A stretch of 55,022 bases of DNA from SZUA-287 sp036397975 (GTDB lineage: Bacteria; Bacteroidota; Ignavibacteria; UBA10030; UBA6906): assembly GCA_036397975.1 (NCBI GenBank), contig DASWHW010000045.1:1-55022 (forward strand), read 5' to 3'. Under the pieces are notes generated by a model. It had not been told where the DNA came from, searched no databases, and saw only the letters and a program-made list of their open reading frames with translations. Shown here in pieces: positions 7,910 through 17,170 of this stretch (its first letter is position 1; each line of letters begins with the position of its first letter). The translations under genes and the position numbers were made by a program.

Positions 7910-8983
7910 ATGAGCATATCTCTCAAAACGTATGGATGGAATGAATTTGTTGCCCACGCCTTTCAGAGCCTTGAGCGAACCGCCGATCTCGTTCCGGGTC
8001 GGATCGCAATCCAACATCGAGGAGCCTTTACGGTGTATACCGAATTCGGAGACATTCGAGCCCACGCTGCCGGCCGGATGCGCCACGAGGCAATGGATGT
8101 GGGTGCTATGCCTGCTGTCGGCGATTGGGTTGCCCTTCGCAGTCCGGAGCACTCGGGGGCCGGCATCATCGAGGCGGTTCTTCCTCGCAAGAGCTCGTTC
8201 CTCCGAAAGATGACCGGTACGAAGAGTGTTCAACAGGTGATCGCGGCGAATATCGACGTTGCGTTTTTGGTAAACGGCCTTGACGCTGATTTTAACGTTC
8301 GGAGAATAGAACGTTATCTCGTTCTCTCGATGGAGAGTGGCGCTCAATCAGTGATTATCTTGAACAAAGTGGATCTTTGTGAATCGCTCGACGAGGTGGT
8401 TGACGTCGTCAGGAGTGTTGGCGGTGATACCCCGGTTCATGTCATGAGTGCTTTGCATGAGTCGGGAATGGAGGTCTTTCAGAAATATTTGCCTCCGGGC
8501 ACGACGGGTGTGTTGCTAGGATCGTCCGGCGTTGGCAAATCTACGATCATGAATGTTCTTCTCGGAGAAAAAAAACAGGAGGTGAAGGAAGTGAGGGACA
8601 GTGATGGCGAGGGAAGACATACAACGTCAAGCCGGGAACTGATCCTTCTTCCGTTCGGGGGGCTGCTTATTGACACACCGGGAATGCGCGAGCTTCAACT
8701 CTGGGGCGATAGTGAAAGTCTCAGCGATGCATTCACCGATATTGAAGAGCTAGCTCTCGAATGCCGATTTCGAGATTGCAGCCATGCAGTGGAACCCGGG
8801 TGTGCAATTCAACGGGCCATTGGGGAGGGTCGGTTGGACCAAGACCGTTACGATCATTTCTTGAAACTCCAAAAGGAAATCGCCTATCTCGAGCGTCGTC
8901 GCGATGTCCGGGCACAACTTGATGAAAAAAAACGGGTCAAGAAGCTCACCAGCAAACAGAAGCGCTCACCGAAACGCCGATAA
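7910..8983 (+). CDS. rsgA: Ribosome small subunit-dependent GTPase RsgA
   Basis: RsgA is the circularly permuted GTPase that checks late 30S subunit maturation. The 357-residue product shows the expected order. First is an N-terminal OB-fold (about 25-95, with GDWVAL). The permuted G domain follows, with G4 NKVD (about 148), G1 LLGSSGVGKST (about 200-211) and G3 DTPGMREL (about 253). Last is the zinc site CRFRDCSHAVEPGC (about 285-298) within the C-terminal helical region. The length fits the family, and the C-terminus is strongly basic, consistent with rRNA contact. It follows the SDR gene closely. Confidence 0.97.
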   Translation: MSISLKTYGWNEFVAHAFQSLERTADLVPGRIAIQHRGAFTVYTEFGDIRAHAAGRMRHEAMDVGAMPAVGDWVALRSPEHSGAGIIEAVLPRKSSFLRKMTGTKSVQQVIAANIDVAFLVNGLDADFNVRRIERYLVLSMESGAQSVIILNKVDLCESLDEVVDVVRSVGGDTPVHVMSALHESGMEVFQKYLPPGTTGVLLGSSGVGKSTIMNVLLGEKKQEVKEVRDSDGEGRHTTSSRELILLPFGGLLIDTPGMRELQLWGDSESLSDAFTDIEELALECRFRDCSHAVEPGCAIQRAIGEGRLDQDRYDHFLKLQKEIAYLERRRDVRAQLDEKKRVKKLTSKQKRSPKRR

Positions 8984-9062
8984 TTCCATTTTCACCCCCA
9001 GACCCTCTTGCAATTGGTTTCCCTATTGGCGATGTTTTTCATCGTTGAATGAAGGAATAGTC

Positions 9063-9338
9063 ATGTCGCAAAAGGGTCAAGAAATACTGACTGCCCCGGT
9101 AAAGTATGTGTTTCTCGATATTGTAGGATACACGGAGAACCGCAGCGTTGAGGCCCAATCATCCATTGTGGAGGTGTTGAGTGAGTACGTTCGTGCTGAG
9201 ATTGGAAAAACATCCGTGGGACAAGAGCAGATTGTCTTTCTCCCCACTGGTCGCCCATGCAATTCGGAACAGAAGCAGGAGAAGCACGCCTCGATGAGCA
9301 ATTGGAGTTTTATCTTTGGCAAGGTATGTGGGTGCTGA
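9063..9338 (+). pseudogene. Truncated class III nucleotide cyclase catalytic domain
   Basis: The frame encodes KYVFLDIVGYTENRSVEAQ and later QIVFLPTG. These match the first metal-binding segment and the second beta hairpin of class III adenylate/guanylate cyclases; a family member would continue with DG and about 100 more residues. Here the sequence after LPTG changes into unrelated residues and stops 29 codons on. The second metal Asp and the base- and transition-state-binding residues are therefore missing, and activity is not expected. The start ATG 9063 is a few bases after a GGAAT-like site. From 9200 a different frame carries another protein-like stretch, so a deletion seems to have joined two genes out of frame. 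Confidence 0.6.
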
Positions 9339-9511
9339 TTGCTCTCGGCACATTTGTTCGGGATCATCATTTTCATTATTACCGAGAGTATTTTGACGGA
9401 GACCAGGGAACGGCGCTCGAAATTTTTATCAATCACGAAGGAACACGGAAACTCCGCGATGAATGGCCCGGTATTTGGAGAGATTTCGAGTTCGAGTTTT
9501 ATGAAGCCTAG
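9257..9511 (+). pseudogene. C-terminal remnant of an unknown protein in a shifted frame
   Basis: This frame, open from 9200, overlaps the end of the cyclase remnant and encodes an acidic, aromatic-rich sequence. Features include YLWQGMWVLIALGTFVRD, FHYYREYFDG and RDEWPGIWRDFEFEFYE. It has the composition of a real globular protein, unlike the chance frames around it, but no convincing start. ATG 9257 has no ribosome binding site. I do not recognise the family. It most likely represents the end of a gene whose beginning was lost when the cyclase was truncated; alternatively it is a small intact gene of 84 codons. Confidence 0.4.
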
Positions 9512-9646
9512 TGCACACCGGCTCGCTAAAGAAAGATGCATTGAAACAAACGCCGTTGCTTTCTGTATACTGTAAGGATCGAACCAATTGACGTGCAGGA
9601 GTGTTCTGGTATTAGTTAACACAACATCTGTGATTAGGAGCAGTAA

Positions 9647-11275
9647 ATGAAAAGAATGGTTTCCTCGAGAATGGCCGGACTTATTGCCATTGCGGCGCTG
9701 TTCGTGGGAATGAGCATCAGCCATCTGATCTCTTCTGATAACATTTATAACCAGCTGAACAAACTGAAGGACATACTTGTCATTTCGGATAAGTACTACG
9801 TCGATGAGGTGGACACCGACAAGCTTGTTGAGGGAGCAATTCAGGGCATTGTCAAGGAATTGGATCCGCATTCCGTCTACTTCCCTGCAAAGAGTTTTGA
9901 GAAAGTAACGGAGGAGATGACAGGGAAGTTTCAGGGCGTGGGACTTCAGATTCGATCTCTCAACGACACGATCATTGTTGTGGAACCGATTGGCGGTGGA
10001 CCCGCGGCGAGGCTCGGAATTCAATCGAACGATAGAATCGTTGGGGTTGGCGACAGCAGCATCGTAGGGTTTTCGTCCGAGGATGCGGCGAAACGTCTCC
10101 GCGGACCGAAAGGAACAAAAGTGAAAGTGTCCATCGTCAGGGTTGGTGTTGGTGAGCCTCTCCTCTACGAAATTACGCGGGATGACATTGCGCTTTTCAC
10201 GGTGGACGTCTCCTTCATGGTGGGAAGTGATGTCGGCTATGTGGCAGTGAACAGGTTTAACACGCAGACGAACGACGAAATGATGAAGGCGTTGAATGCT
10301 CTCAAAGCGCAAGGCATGAAACGCCTCGTCCTTGATTTGAGGGGAAACCCCGGGGGAATCCTCCAGCAGGCAGTGATGATGGCTGATTTGTTCCTCGACG
10401 GAGGTCCCACGGAGACACCGCATAAGGTCGTCTATACAAAAGCACGTCGTCCGGAGCTTTCGGAAGATTTCTTCGCCAGCTCGGGCCAACCATTTGAAAG
10501 AACACCGCTGATTGTACTCATCAACCCTAGTTCTGCAAGCGCGAGTGAAATTGTTGCGGGAGCGATCCAGGATTGGGATCGTGGACTTGTGGTCGGCGAG
10601 ACAAGTTTCGGTAAGGGTCTGGTGCAGCGCGAATGGCCAATTTCCGACGGTTCAGCATTCCGCCTTACCATTGCGCGCTACTATACGCCCAGCGGTCGGT
10701 TAATTCAACGGGCCTATGAAGGAAAAAATAAGACCGACTATATGAGAGAAGCATTTGAACGGGAGGAAGAGGAAGGGACGAACATCAATCACGACTTGGA
10801 TGCCCATGCAGATTCTCTCCGGCCAAAATTTCACACGAATGGTGGACGCGTCGTGTACGGCGGCGGCGGTATTACTCCTGACTATATTGTCAAAACTCTG
10901 GATCTTACGGAGCAGTCCAAAATCCTGTTGCGTCGCGACCTTATGTACCAGTTTATTGCCGGATTCCTGGATGAACAGGGAAAATCAATCCGTGACCAGT
11001 ATGGTGCCGATCTGCAACTTTTCAAAAAAGACTACACGATCACTGATGAGGTGTTGACATCCTTCAGAGGTTTCTTGGCCAAGAACGATGTCAAAGTCAA
11101 TCAAGAAGAGTTTGACAAGGATTTGAACTTTCTTGTCACGCGGATGAAAGCATACGTTGCGAGAAGTATGTGGGGGAACGAAGGGTGGTACTCGGTCATG
11201 CTTGATGTTGATCCACAGTTCCGAAAGGCCGTGGATCTTTTTCCGGAAGCAATCAGACTCATGGCGACGAAATAG
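9647..11275 (+). CDS. S41-family C-terminal processing protease (paralogue 1)
   Basis: The 542-residue product has an N-terminal signal or anchor helix (about 9-27). A cap helix region with LDPHSVYFPA, a PDZ domain (about 100-180, GVGLQIRSLNDTIIVVEPI), and the protease core follow. The core has LVLDLRGNPGG, the serine motif SASASEIV (about 296-303) and the general-base Lys in FGKGLVQ (K323). A C-terminal extension of about 160 residues ends in LFPEA; the paralogue at 20419 shares it. Such periplasmic proteases trim or degrade proteins from their C-terminus and often regulate cell-wall hydrolases. AGGAG lies eight bases before the start. lspA follows after 10 bases. Confidence 0.95.
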   Translation: MKRMVSSRMAGLIAIAALFVGMSISHLISSDNIYNQLNKLKDILVISDKYYVDEVDTDKLVEGAIQGIVKELDPHSVYFPAKSFEKVTEEMTGKFQGVGLQIRSLNDTIIVVEPIGGGPAARLGIQSNDRIVGVGDSSIVGFSSEDAAKRLRGPKGTKVKVSIVRVGVGEPLLYEITRDDIALFTVDVSFMVGSDVGYVAVNRFNTQTNDEMMKALNALKAQGMKRLVLDLRGNPGGILQQAVMMADLFLDGGPTETPHKVVYTKARRPELSEDFFASSGQPFERTPLIVLINPSSASASEIVAGAIQDWDRGLVVGETSFGKGLVQREWPISDGSAFRLTIARYYTPSGRLIQRAYEGKNKTDYMREAFEREEEEGTNINHDLDAHADSLRPKFHTNGGRVVYGGGGITPDYIVKTLDLTEQSKILLRRDLMYQFIAGFLDEQGKSIRDQYGADLQLFKKDYTITDEVLTSFRGFLAKNDVKVNQEEFDKDLNFLVTRMKAYVARSMWGNEGWYSVMLDVDPQFRKAVDLFPEAIRLMATK

Positions 11276-11285
11276 GTACTACTCC

Positions 11286-11801
11286 ATGATGAAACGCGCA
11301 ATCCTCGTACTCTTTGTTGCCGGTTTGTGTGTCGGGTGTGATCAGGTAACAAAAGGGATCGCACGAGAAGGTCTCGACGATGGAAGAGCAATCTCGTATA
11401 TGGGGGACGTGCTTCGATTGCAGTTGGCAGAAAATCATGGCGGCATGCTCAGCTTCGGCTCATCGCTCTCCGGCGAACACCGCTTTTTGATTCTCACGGT
11501 GTTTGTCGCCGTCGCCCTCATCGGATTCTTTCTCTTTGCCCTTCTGACGAAGAAGCTGACGACGCTGCAGATTATCTCGATTTCTTTTGTCCTTGGGGGC
11601 GGTCTCGGAAACCTGATCGATCGCCTTCTCAACGATGGAGCCGTCATCGATTTTCTCGTCATTGGAATTGGGAGCGTGCGCACCGCTGTTTTCAATCTTG
11701 CGGACGTGGCTATTCTTCTCGGTGCCATTGTCCTCCTTGTCGCACGAGGAAAACCCTCATCGCCGATTGATCCGATACTACCTCAACACCAAGGGCCATA
11801 G
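11286..11801 (+). CDS. lspA: Lipoprotein signal peptidase (signal peptidase II)
   Basis: LspA cleaves the signal peptide of diacylglyceryl-prolipoproteins in the inner membrane. The 171-residue product shows four hydrophobic helices and the family motifs GCDQVTK, an AENHGGMLSF version of the usual NxGaaFS segment, NLIDRLLNDGAVIDFL with the first catalytic Asp, and FNLADVAI with the second. A longer open frame begins at 11157 inside the protease gene. I chose ATG 11286 because it begins the first membrane helix and lies 10 bases after the upstream stop. The several lipoproteins in this window are its natural substrates. Confidence 0.93.
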   Translation: MMKRAILVLFVAGLCVGCDQVTKGIAREGLDDGRAISYMGDVLRLQLAENHGGMLSFGSSLSGEHRFLILTVFVAVALIGFFLFALLTKKLTTLQIISISFVLGGGLGNLIDRLLNDGAVIDFLVIGIGSVRTAVFNLADVAILLGAIVLLVARGKPSSPIDPILPQHQGP

Positions 11802-11838
11802 ACAGATCTTCTTTGTGTATCACCAATAATGATGGGAA

Positions 11839-12495
11839 ATGGCCACGACGACTTTAGGGCTTTCCGAAGCCCTTCAAGAATACGTGCGCACAATGTCGGT
11901 TCGAGAATCGTCAGTGTTAAAACAACTGCGCCAGGAAACCGCAACGCTCTCGAACGCGGTAATGCAGATCTCTCCGGAGCAAGGCCAGTTCATGTCGCTT
12001 CTCGTAAAGCTGATGCATGCGGAACGCGCGATTGAACTCGGCACGTTTACCGGATACAGCTCCCTTTGTGTAGCCCAGGCGCTCCCGGAACGCGGAAGGC
12101 TTATTGCCTGCGATGTTAGCGAGGAATGGACCACTATTGCACGGAAGTACTGGAAGCTGGCTGGCGTATCAGCGAAAATCGATCTGCGACTGGGACCTGC
12201 TGCAGACACAATAAAGAGAGTTGCATCGGAAAAAATCGAATTTGATTTTGCTTTCATCGATGCCGATAAGGAAAACTACATTACCTACTTTAACCTTCTT
12301 CTCCCGTTAATAAAAAAAGGCGGCCTCATTGCCATTGACAATGTTTTATGGTCAGGTAGAGTCGCTGACCCATCCGAGACGGAAAATGACACTGAGTCCA
12401 TCCGCGCGTTTAACGAATTCATTAAGCAAACCCATGAAGTTGAAATCAGCATGGTGCCGATCGGTGATGGACTGACGTTGGCCATGAAAAAGTGA
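11839..12495 (+). CDS. O-methyltransferase, caffeoyl-CoA OMT-like
   Basis: The 218-residue product is a class I SAM-dependent methyltransferase of the Methyltransf_3 family. Motif I is AIELGTFTGYSSLCVAQ (about 62-80). The metal-binding and post-II region is FDFAFIDADKENYITYF (about 134-150), followed by GGLIAIDNVLWSGRVAD. The Asp residues of IDADK and DN are the usual divalent-metal ligands. Bacterial members methylate catechol-like hydroxyls, but their substrates are rarely known. It lies 37 bases after lspA and 38 bases before an M20 peptidase gene; no shared pathway is obvious. Confidence 0.9.
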   Translation: MATTTLGLSEALQEYVRTMSVRESSVLKQLRQETATLSNAVMQISPEQGQFMSLLVKLMHAERAIELGTFTGYSSLCVAQALPERGRLIACDVSEEWTTIARKYWKLAGVSAKIDLRLGPAADTIKRVASEKIEFDFAFIDADKENYITYFNLLLPLIKKGGLIAIDNVLWSGRVADPSETENDTESIRAFNEFIKQTHEVEISMVPIGDGLTLAMKK

Positions 12496-12533
12496 AATTT
12501 CCTCCTTGTTTTGACATTTTGAATTGAGGTTCC

Positions 12534-14240
12534 ATGAAAACACTTACCATTGCCTGCATCTTTGGTTTATCCAGTATCGGATTGTCGCAGCAGTCGACGC
12601 TGCAAGCTATCCTGAAAGAAAAAGCTGCCGCGTATGTTCACGCTGCGTCGGCGACGGGAAGGGCAAGTAGCTCGGCGGTTTACGCGTCCTTCGCCCGAAT
12701 GGTGGCCAGCGACTTGAAGGAGAATAACCCCCAGCTTGCAGAAAGGATTATTCGAGCGACGAATGATCCAATGAGTGTTGAGATTCCTGTAGACGCTTTT
12801 GCGTGGATAACGCATGCTTATGCACTTGCTTTCTATAAAGATGAAATCATTCGGAATACCTCCGCCCTCATCAAGTTCAAGACCTACGCGACAGATGTTC
12901 CCAACAGGATGAACCCGGAGTTTATCAAACAGCGAGAATTCTTGCTCGATCTCGCCACTAGACTCGGCCTGCAGTATAATGACGTTGGCGGTTATGTGCA
13001 GGAAATATGGATTGGTGATGGCATAGAGACGCTGGGGCTGATGTCTCACTCCGATGTGCAGCCGGTGCAAGTATCAGAGTGGAATCATGATCCATGGAGC
13101 GGTGAAGTCTCTGAAGGAAAAATATGGGGGAGGGGAGCCATTGATGACAAGGGTCCTATCGTTGCGATCATGTACGGTATGCGTGCGATCCTCGACAGCA
13201 AACTTCCGATCAAGAAGAAGATCATTCTGTTAATCGGCACTGATGAGGAATCGGCGAATGAAGATGTAACCACATACCTGAAGAGCAACCCTGCGCCGGA
13301 CAGAACCCTGGTTGTCGACTCGAATTATCCGGTTATCTGTGCCGAGAAAGGTTGGTGTGGTTCATGGATGGAATTTCCCCGGGTAACACCCAATGCGGAG
13401 GCGCGTGGCCTTCTCATCGTCGACCTTCACGCAGGCTTCTCTCCCTCCATTGTGCCTGCGTTAGCGACGGCGACGATTGTGTCACAGGGTGTTGATGTGA
13501 CGAAATCTGTTGCGGTTTTGAAACAGAATGCGGATTCGTTCGACGCAAACAGGAAGGGAGCTGATATTGACGTCGAAATGAGGCGAGATACGATCGTAGT
13601 TCGTGCGAAAGGGAAGTCGGTGCATTCCAGTGCTCCCCAATCCGGCCATAACGCCCTTGTCGATCTGCTCATGTTTCTAGATCGGGATGTGCAAATCATT
13701 GAAAACGAGTTCAGTCACGTCGCTCGCTTTGCTTCACACTACATTGGATTTGATTTCGATGGCCGGGGCTTGGGGATTTCGCATCACGATGACTTTATGG
13801 GAGACGTCACTGTTGCTGTGGATATGGCCGGCAGAACGGATTCATCGGCAACATTGATGTTTAATTTCAGGATCCCGAAAGGGGTTGAGCTAGACGCCAT
13901 CGAGGATTCGCTCGCAACTCGATATCGACAATTCGATAAGGACAATAGCACTGCGACAAAGCACACGCACTATCTTAGTGAACCTTTGTTCAACGATCCG
14001 TCTTCAGCCTTTGTCACGAAACTTCTGACGGTCTACAACGAGGTGACCGGGGAGAACCGACACGCGCAGTCGATCGGAGGGGGGACGTATGCAAAACGCA
14101 TACCCAATGCGGTTGTGTTTGGGCCGGCAATGCCCGATGAAGAATATACTGGGCACCAACCGAACGAGTTTCTCTCCATTTCAACTCTGGAAAGAAATAT
14201 CGAGATCCTCATCCATACAATGGTGTTGTTGGGACTCTAG
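12534..14240 (+). CDS. Exported M20-family metallopeptidase (dipeptidase-like)
   Basis: The 568-residue product has a signal peptide (MKTLTIACIFGLSSIGLS, cleavage near residue 20). The M20/PepV-like core shows the metal ligands in the expected order. They are a His in LMSHSDVQPV, the Asp of GRGAIDDKGPIVA, the Glu pair of GTDEESAN, an Asp in TLVVDSNYPV and a late His in EYTGHQPNEF. The inserted lid or dimerisation domain (about 280-440) contains RAKGKSVHSSAPQSG. Relatives cleave short peptides of D- or L-amino acids, here probably in the periplasm. It converges with the phosphatase gene, with a gap of only three bases between stops and no visible terminator. Confidence 0.88.
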   Translation: MKTLTIACIFGLSSIGLSQQSTLQAILKEKAAAYVHAASATGRASSSAVYASFARMVASDLKENNPQLAERIIRATNDPMSVEIPVDAFAWITHAYALAFYKDEIIRNTSALIKFKTYATDVPNRMNPEFIKQREFLLDLATRLGLQYNDVGGYVQEIWIGDGIETLGLMSHSDVQPVQVSEWNHDPWSGEVSEGKIWGRGAIDDKGPIVAIMYGMRAILDSKLPIKKKIILLIGTDEESANEDVTTYLKSNPAPDRTLVVDSNYPVICAEKGWCGSWMEFPRVTPNAEARGLLIVDLHAGFSPSIVPALATATIVSQGVDVTKSVAVLKQNADSFDANRKGADIDVEMRRDTIVVRAKGKSVHSSAPQSGHNALVDLLMFLDRDVQIIENEFSHVARFASHYIGFDFDGRGLGISHHDDFMGDVTVAVDMAGRTDSSATLMFNFRIPKGVELDAIEDSLATRYRQFDKDNSTATKHTHYLSEPLFNDPSSAFVTKLLTVYNEVTGENRHAQSIGGGTYAKRIPNAVVFGPAMPDEEYTGHQPNEFLSISTLERNIEILIHTMVLLGL

Positions 14241-14243
14241 GAT

Positions 14244-16994
14244 TCATTCAACGATTCGCACCACGACGACGGTTTGATCGTCGTGTTGAGGGGCGCTCCC
14301 GGCGAAGTCCTTCAATTCCTGCAACACCCGGTCTCGGATAACTGCTGCCGGCTCGTGTGCGTACTGGGCAAGAATCTCCCGAACCCGCTCCTCGCCGAAT
14401 TCAATCCCTTCCTCTGTCTTGGCTTCGGTGATCCCATCGGAGATAAAAAGAAAAATATCCCCCGTCGAAAAGCCCAGAACGCACTCTTCCATATTCAACG
14501 AGAATACGGTATCAGCCGAGAGAGCAAGCCCGATACCGGCCGGAACTATTTGCTCCACGCGATGGGTGTCCGCTTTATATTGGAATAGTGGGAGATGTCC
14601 GGCTCGTGCAATTGTGACGTTCTTGGTATGCAGATCAAAAGCTCCTGCGATTGCAGTTACGAATGATTTTTTCTCAAGGTCTCCACACAGAAGTTGATTT
14701 GTCCGTACAAATAAGTCCCGAGGCGATTGGACGAAGCCGTGCAGCGAGCGAAGGATCCCCTGGACCTTCGACATGTACAGAGCTGCTGACGTTCCCTTGC
14801 CACTGACATCACCGACCACGACCGTTAGCTTTCCGACTGCGCCGTTGAGGTAATCGTAATAGTCCCCTCCTACCTCGAGTGCCGGCAAAGAAGTCCCGGC
14901 GATATCCAAACCCTGCATCGAGGGTGTTTGCTGTGGAAGAGATTCAAGTTGGATGCGGCGCGCAATGGCAAGCTCATGTTTCATTCGCTCTTGCTCTGTC
15001 AACTCTTCGTAGAGGAAGGCGTTTTCTATGGCGACGGATGCCTGTTTGGCGATCGAGCCAAGAAACTCCATATCCTCCCGATCGAATAGAGCCTCAGACA
15101 TTTTTTCACCAACCACAATTGCGCCGATAAGCTTTTCTTTTGACCAGATCGGGATCACGAGCTGAAAGTTATGCTGTTGGAACGCTTTCTTCAAAGCAGG
15201 TGAAAGGTAGTCCACACGGGTTTCGCTTCTCGCTTCCTTTATCGCATCAACAAGGGAGACTTCAGAATTGATGCAAAACTCTTTCCATTCTCTTCCGTCG
15301 AAGCCGTATGCTTCCTGACAGCAACAGATACTCTCGTTTCGAAAGAAAAGTACCCCCACATGCTTAATGTGCATGAGCTCTGCAAGCTTCTCAACGATTC
15401 CCTGCCCAAGGGAGGTCATTGTCAATCGAGTTGCCATTGTGTTCGCCAGCTCATTCGCAGCGCGACGATAGTCATACTGTTCCCGGTGAAATCGCACTGC
15501 CAACCAGGACAATCCGATCCTGCCCAGCCATAAGAAGATGAGGCCCGTCGCAATCGCAATGGCAGTGATCAGGATGTTCTGAAGGAAGTCAAGACGCTCT
15601 GGCGAGATCTGAGTATTGAGAAGCTCAACGTATGATGAAGAGATGTTAATGTTGGGAAGGAGAGGTTCCCACATTGCAAGGAGGTAGAGAACAAATCCCG
15701 CCAGGAGCAAGAAGCCGATGCGTAATCCTGTCGCGAGAATATTGTATCGACTGCTGCGACGGATCCTCAGGTCGAGGTCGAGAAGATGATAACGACCGAT
15801 CGTATAGAAATAGGAAAGAGGGAGGAGGACGAGAACGATTCCCATCATTCCCACCGCCGCCTGTGCGGCACCAGTTTGGCCAAACACGAAGATAATTGCC
15901 AGGGCAAGACCGCCACATAGCAAACCAACTAACCTCCCCGCCCATGCAACGGGTCGAATGAGTTTCTTGTATTCGGATTCGACAGATTTCCGAAACACAA
16001 CACGCACGGTAATAGAATAAGCGGTAAGCACGAATAACCCAAGAAACAAACCGACATTTCCCCACACGAGAGTGGAAACTACCACAACCGGTGCAACCAA
16101 ATACGGGATTATCCGAAGCCATCGTCGTGAGAGTAAACCGGGCCGTTCCTTCGGAAAGTATAACGTGGAGTGAAACCAAAAAGGAATAGCGAACGTCAAG
16201 TTACACACCAGCAAGGCATCTACGGGCAAGTAGGGGCTCCGCCGTATAAGAATCATTCCCAGAGAAAATCCCAGGCTAAGAAAAGAGAATCCAAGTAATC
16301 GGGCTGCTGCATATTGTGGTCGCGTAAAGGCGAGAAAAATCCCAGCACTCACAAAGATAATGCAAGCGGTTCCGAGAAGCAGCAAGTACATCGGAATACC
16401 GAATGGCGCAAGAGTTACATGGAGGCGCAGTACTACATTGTTTCTCAAAACGTCATAGTCAGAGCTCTTTCCGGCTTCTCCTTCACGGAGCAACCGGTCA
16501 GCTTCATTGGCATTATTAAAGGTTTGCCCGTTGATCTTCGTGATCAGATCGCCTACCTTCATGCCCGCACGATCGGACGCGCCACCTTCGCTCACCTCGA
16601 TAACATATGCCGTTTGATCAAGCTGGAGTATATTATTGTCGGAAAGAAAGTCTCGCGGAATGGTAAAAGTATAATCCTTGTTTTCGGTCAGTCGGAGTAT
16701 GGAGACCTGGACGTCCTTGGTGCTCACCTTGCGCAGTGCACCTTCGAGGTCACTCATACCCTTGACCGACGTCGATCCAATTTTCAGAACAAGGTCACCC
16801 ATCATGATCGTCTGATCCGGCGGGATCTGCGGAGAAGTCTTCACATATAATGACGAGGGCGGATCGCGAAACAAGTTCTCATCGGTGGGTGACGTGCCGG
16901 TTCTGTAAAACGAAATGACAAATACGGCAAGCAAAACAGTTGCCCAAAGCCCGAAGAGAATTCGGAAGAGATTGGGTTTTTCAAAGAAGTTCAT
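14244..16994 (-). CDS. Multi-domain membrane PP2C phosphatase: PDZ, membrane bundle, GAF, SpoIIE
   Basis: The 916-residue product starts with a membrane helix (about 9-30). Two PDZ-like repeats follow on the periplasmic side (about 50-185; GMKVGDLITKINGQ in the second), then a bundle of eight or so membrane helices (about 195-520), a GAF domain (about 535-690) and a SpoIIE/RsbU-type PP2C domain (about 700-916). The phosphatase metal-binding Asp residues are in EVGGDYYDYL, VVGDVSGKGTSAALYMS, LFISDGITEA and HDDQTVVVV. Such enzymes usually dephosphorylate anti-anti-sigma factors and set off a stress response. The PDZ part suggests gating by periplasmic peptides. An upstream ATG at 17054 is possible; 16994 has AAAGG six bases before it. 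Confidence 0.85.
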   Translation of the reverse strand: MNFFEKPNLFRILFGLWATVLLAVFVISFYRTGTSPTDENLFRDPPSSLYVKTSPQIPPDQTIMMGDLVLKIGSTSVKGMSDLEGALRKVSTKDVQVSILRLTENKDYTFTIPRDFLSDNNILQLDQTAYVIEVSEGGASDRAGMKVGDLITKINGQTFNNANEADRLLREGEAGKSSDYDVLRNNVVLRLHVTLAPFGIPMYLLLLGTACIIFVSAGIFLAFTRPQYAAARLLGFSFLSLGFSLGMILIRRSPYLPVDALLVCNLTFAIPFWFHSTLYFPKERPGLLSRRWLRIIPYLVAPVVVVSTLVWGNVGLFLGLFVLTAYSITVRVVFRKSVESEYKKLIRPVAWAGRLVGLLCGGLALAIIFVFGQTGAAQAAVGMMGIVLVLLPLSYFYTIGRYHLLDLDLRIRRSSRYNILATGLRIGFLLLAGFVLYLLAMWEPLLPNINISSSYVELLNTQISPERLDFLQNILITAIAIATGLIFLWLGRIGLSWLAVRFHREQYDYRRAANELANTMATRLTMTSLGQGIVEKLAELMHIKHVGVLFFRNESICCCQEAYGFDGREWKEFCINSEVSLVDAIKEARSETRVDYLSPALKKAFQQHNFQLVIPIWSKEKLIGAIVVGEKMSEALFDREDMEFLGSIAKQASVAIENAFLYEELTEQERMKHELAIARRIQLESLPQQTPSMQGLDIAGTSLPALEVGGDYYDYLNGAVGKLTVVVGDVSGKGTSAALYMSKVQGILRSLHGFVQSPRDLFVRTNQLLCGDLEKKSFVTAIAGAFDLHTKNVTIARAGHLPLFQYKADTHRVEQIVPAGIGLALSADTVFSLNMEECVLGFSTGDIFLFISDGITEAKTEEGIEFGEERVREILAQYAHEPAAVIRDRVLQELKDFAGSAPQHDDQTVVVVRIVE

Positions 16995-17099
16995 ATGGCG
17001 CCTTTGTCTTCTCTTGATACTACGGGTCTCATGGCGGTGCTGTTTCACGGACATTGCACCAAAATTCTCCCCAACAAGGGTCCCAGCTGCTCGTTATTC

Positions 17100-17128
17100 T
17101 TGATTCTCTGGCCCATTCTCGGTATTTT
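17100..17128 (+). promoter_or_regulatory. Sigma70-like promoter of lysS
   Basis: TTGATT (17100-17105), exactly 17 bases, then TATTTT (17123-17128) lie in the divergent gap before lysS. The start of transcription would be near 17135, giving a leader of about 35 bases. Confidence 0.5.
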
Positions 17129-17170
17129 TAGGTCAACCCTCTCATCCAATCATGCAAACCGGAGCATTCC

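Noticed and set aside
9077..10489. 470-codon minus-strand open frame antisense to the S41 protease gene
   Set aside because: It lies opposite a clear protease frame with intact motifs, has no recognisable domain, and runs across the cyclase remnant. It is a by-product of codon use on the other strand.
14262..14285. Perfect 8-bp hairpin CACGACGA/TCGTCGTG at the junction of two convergent genes, possible terminator
   Set aside because: It has no T run on either strand and lies inside the HDDQTVVV coding motif of the phosphatase, which explains the sequence.
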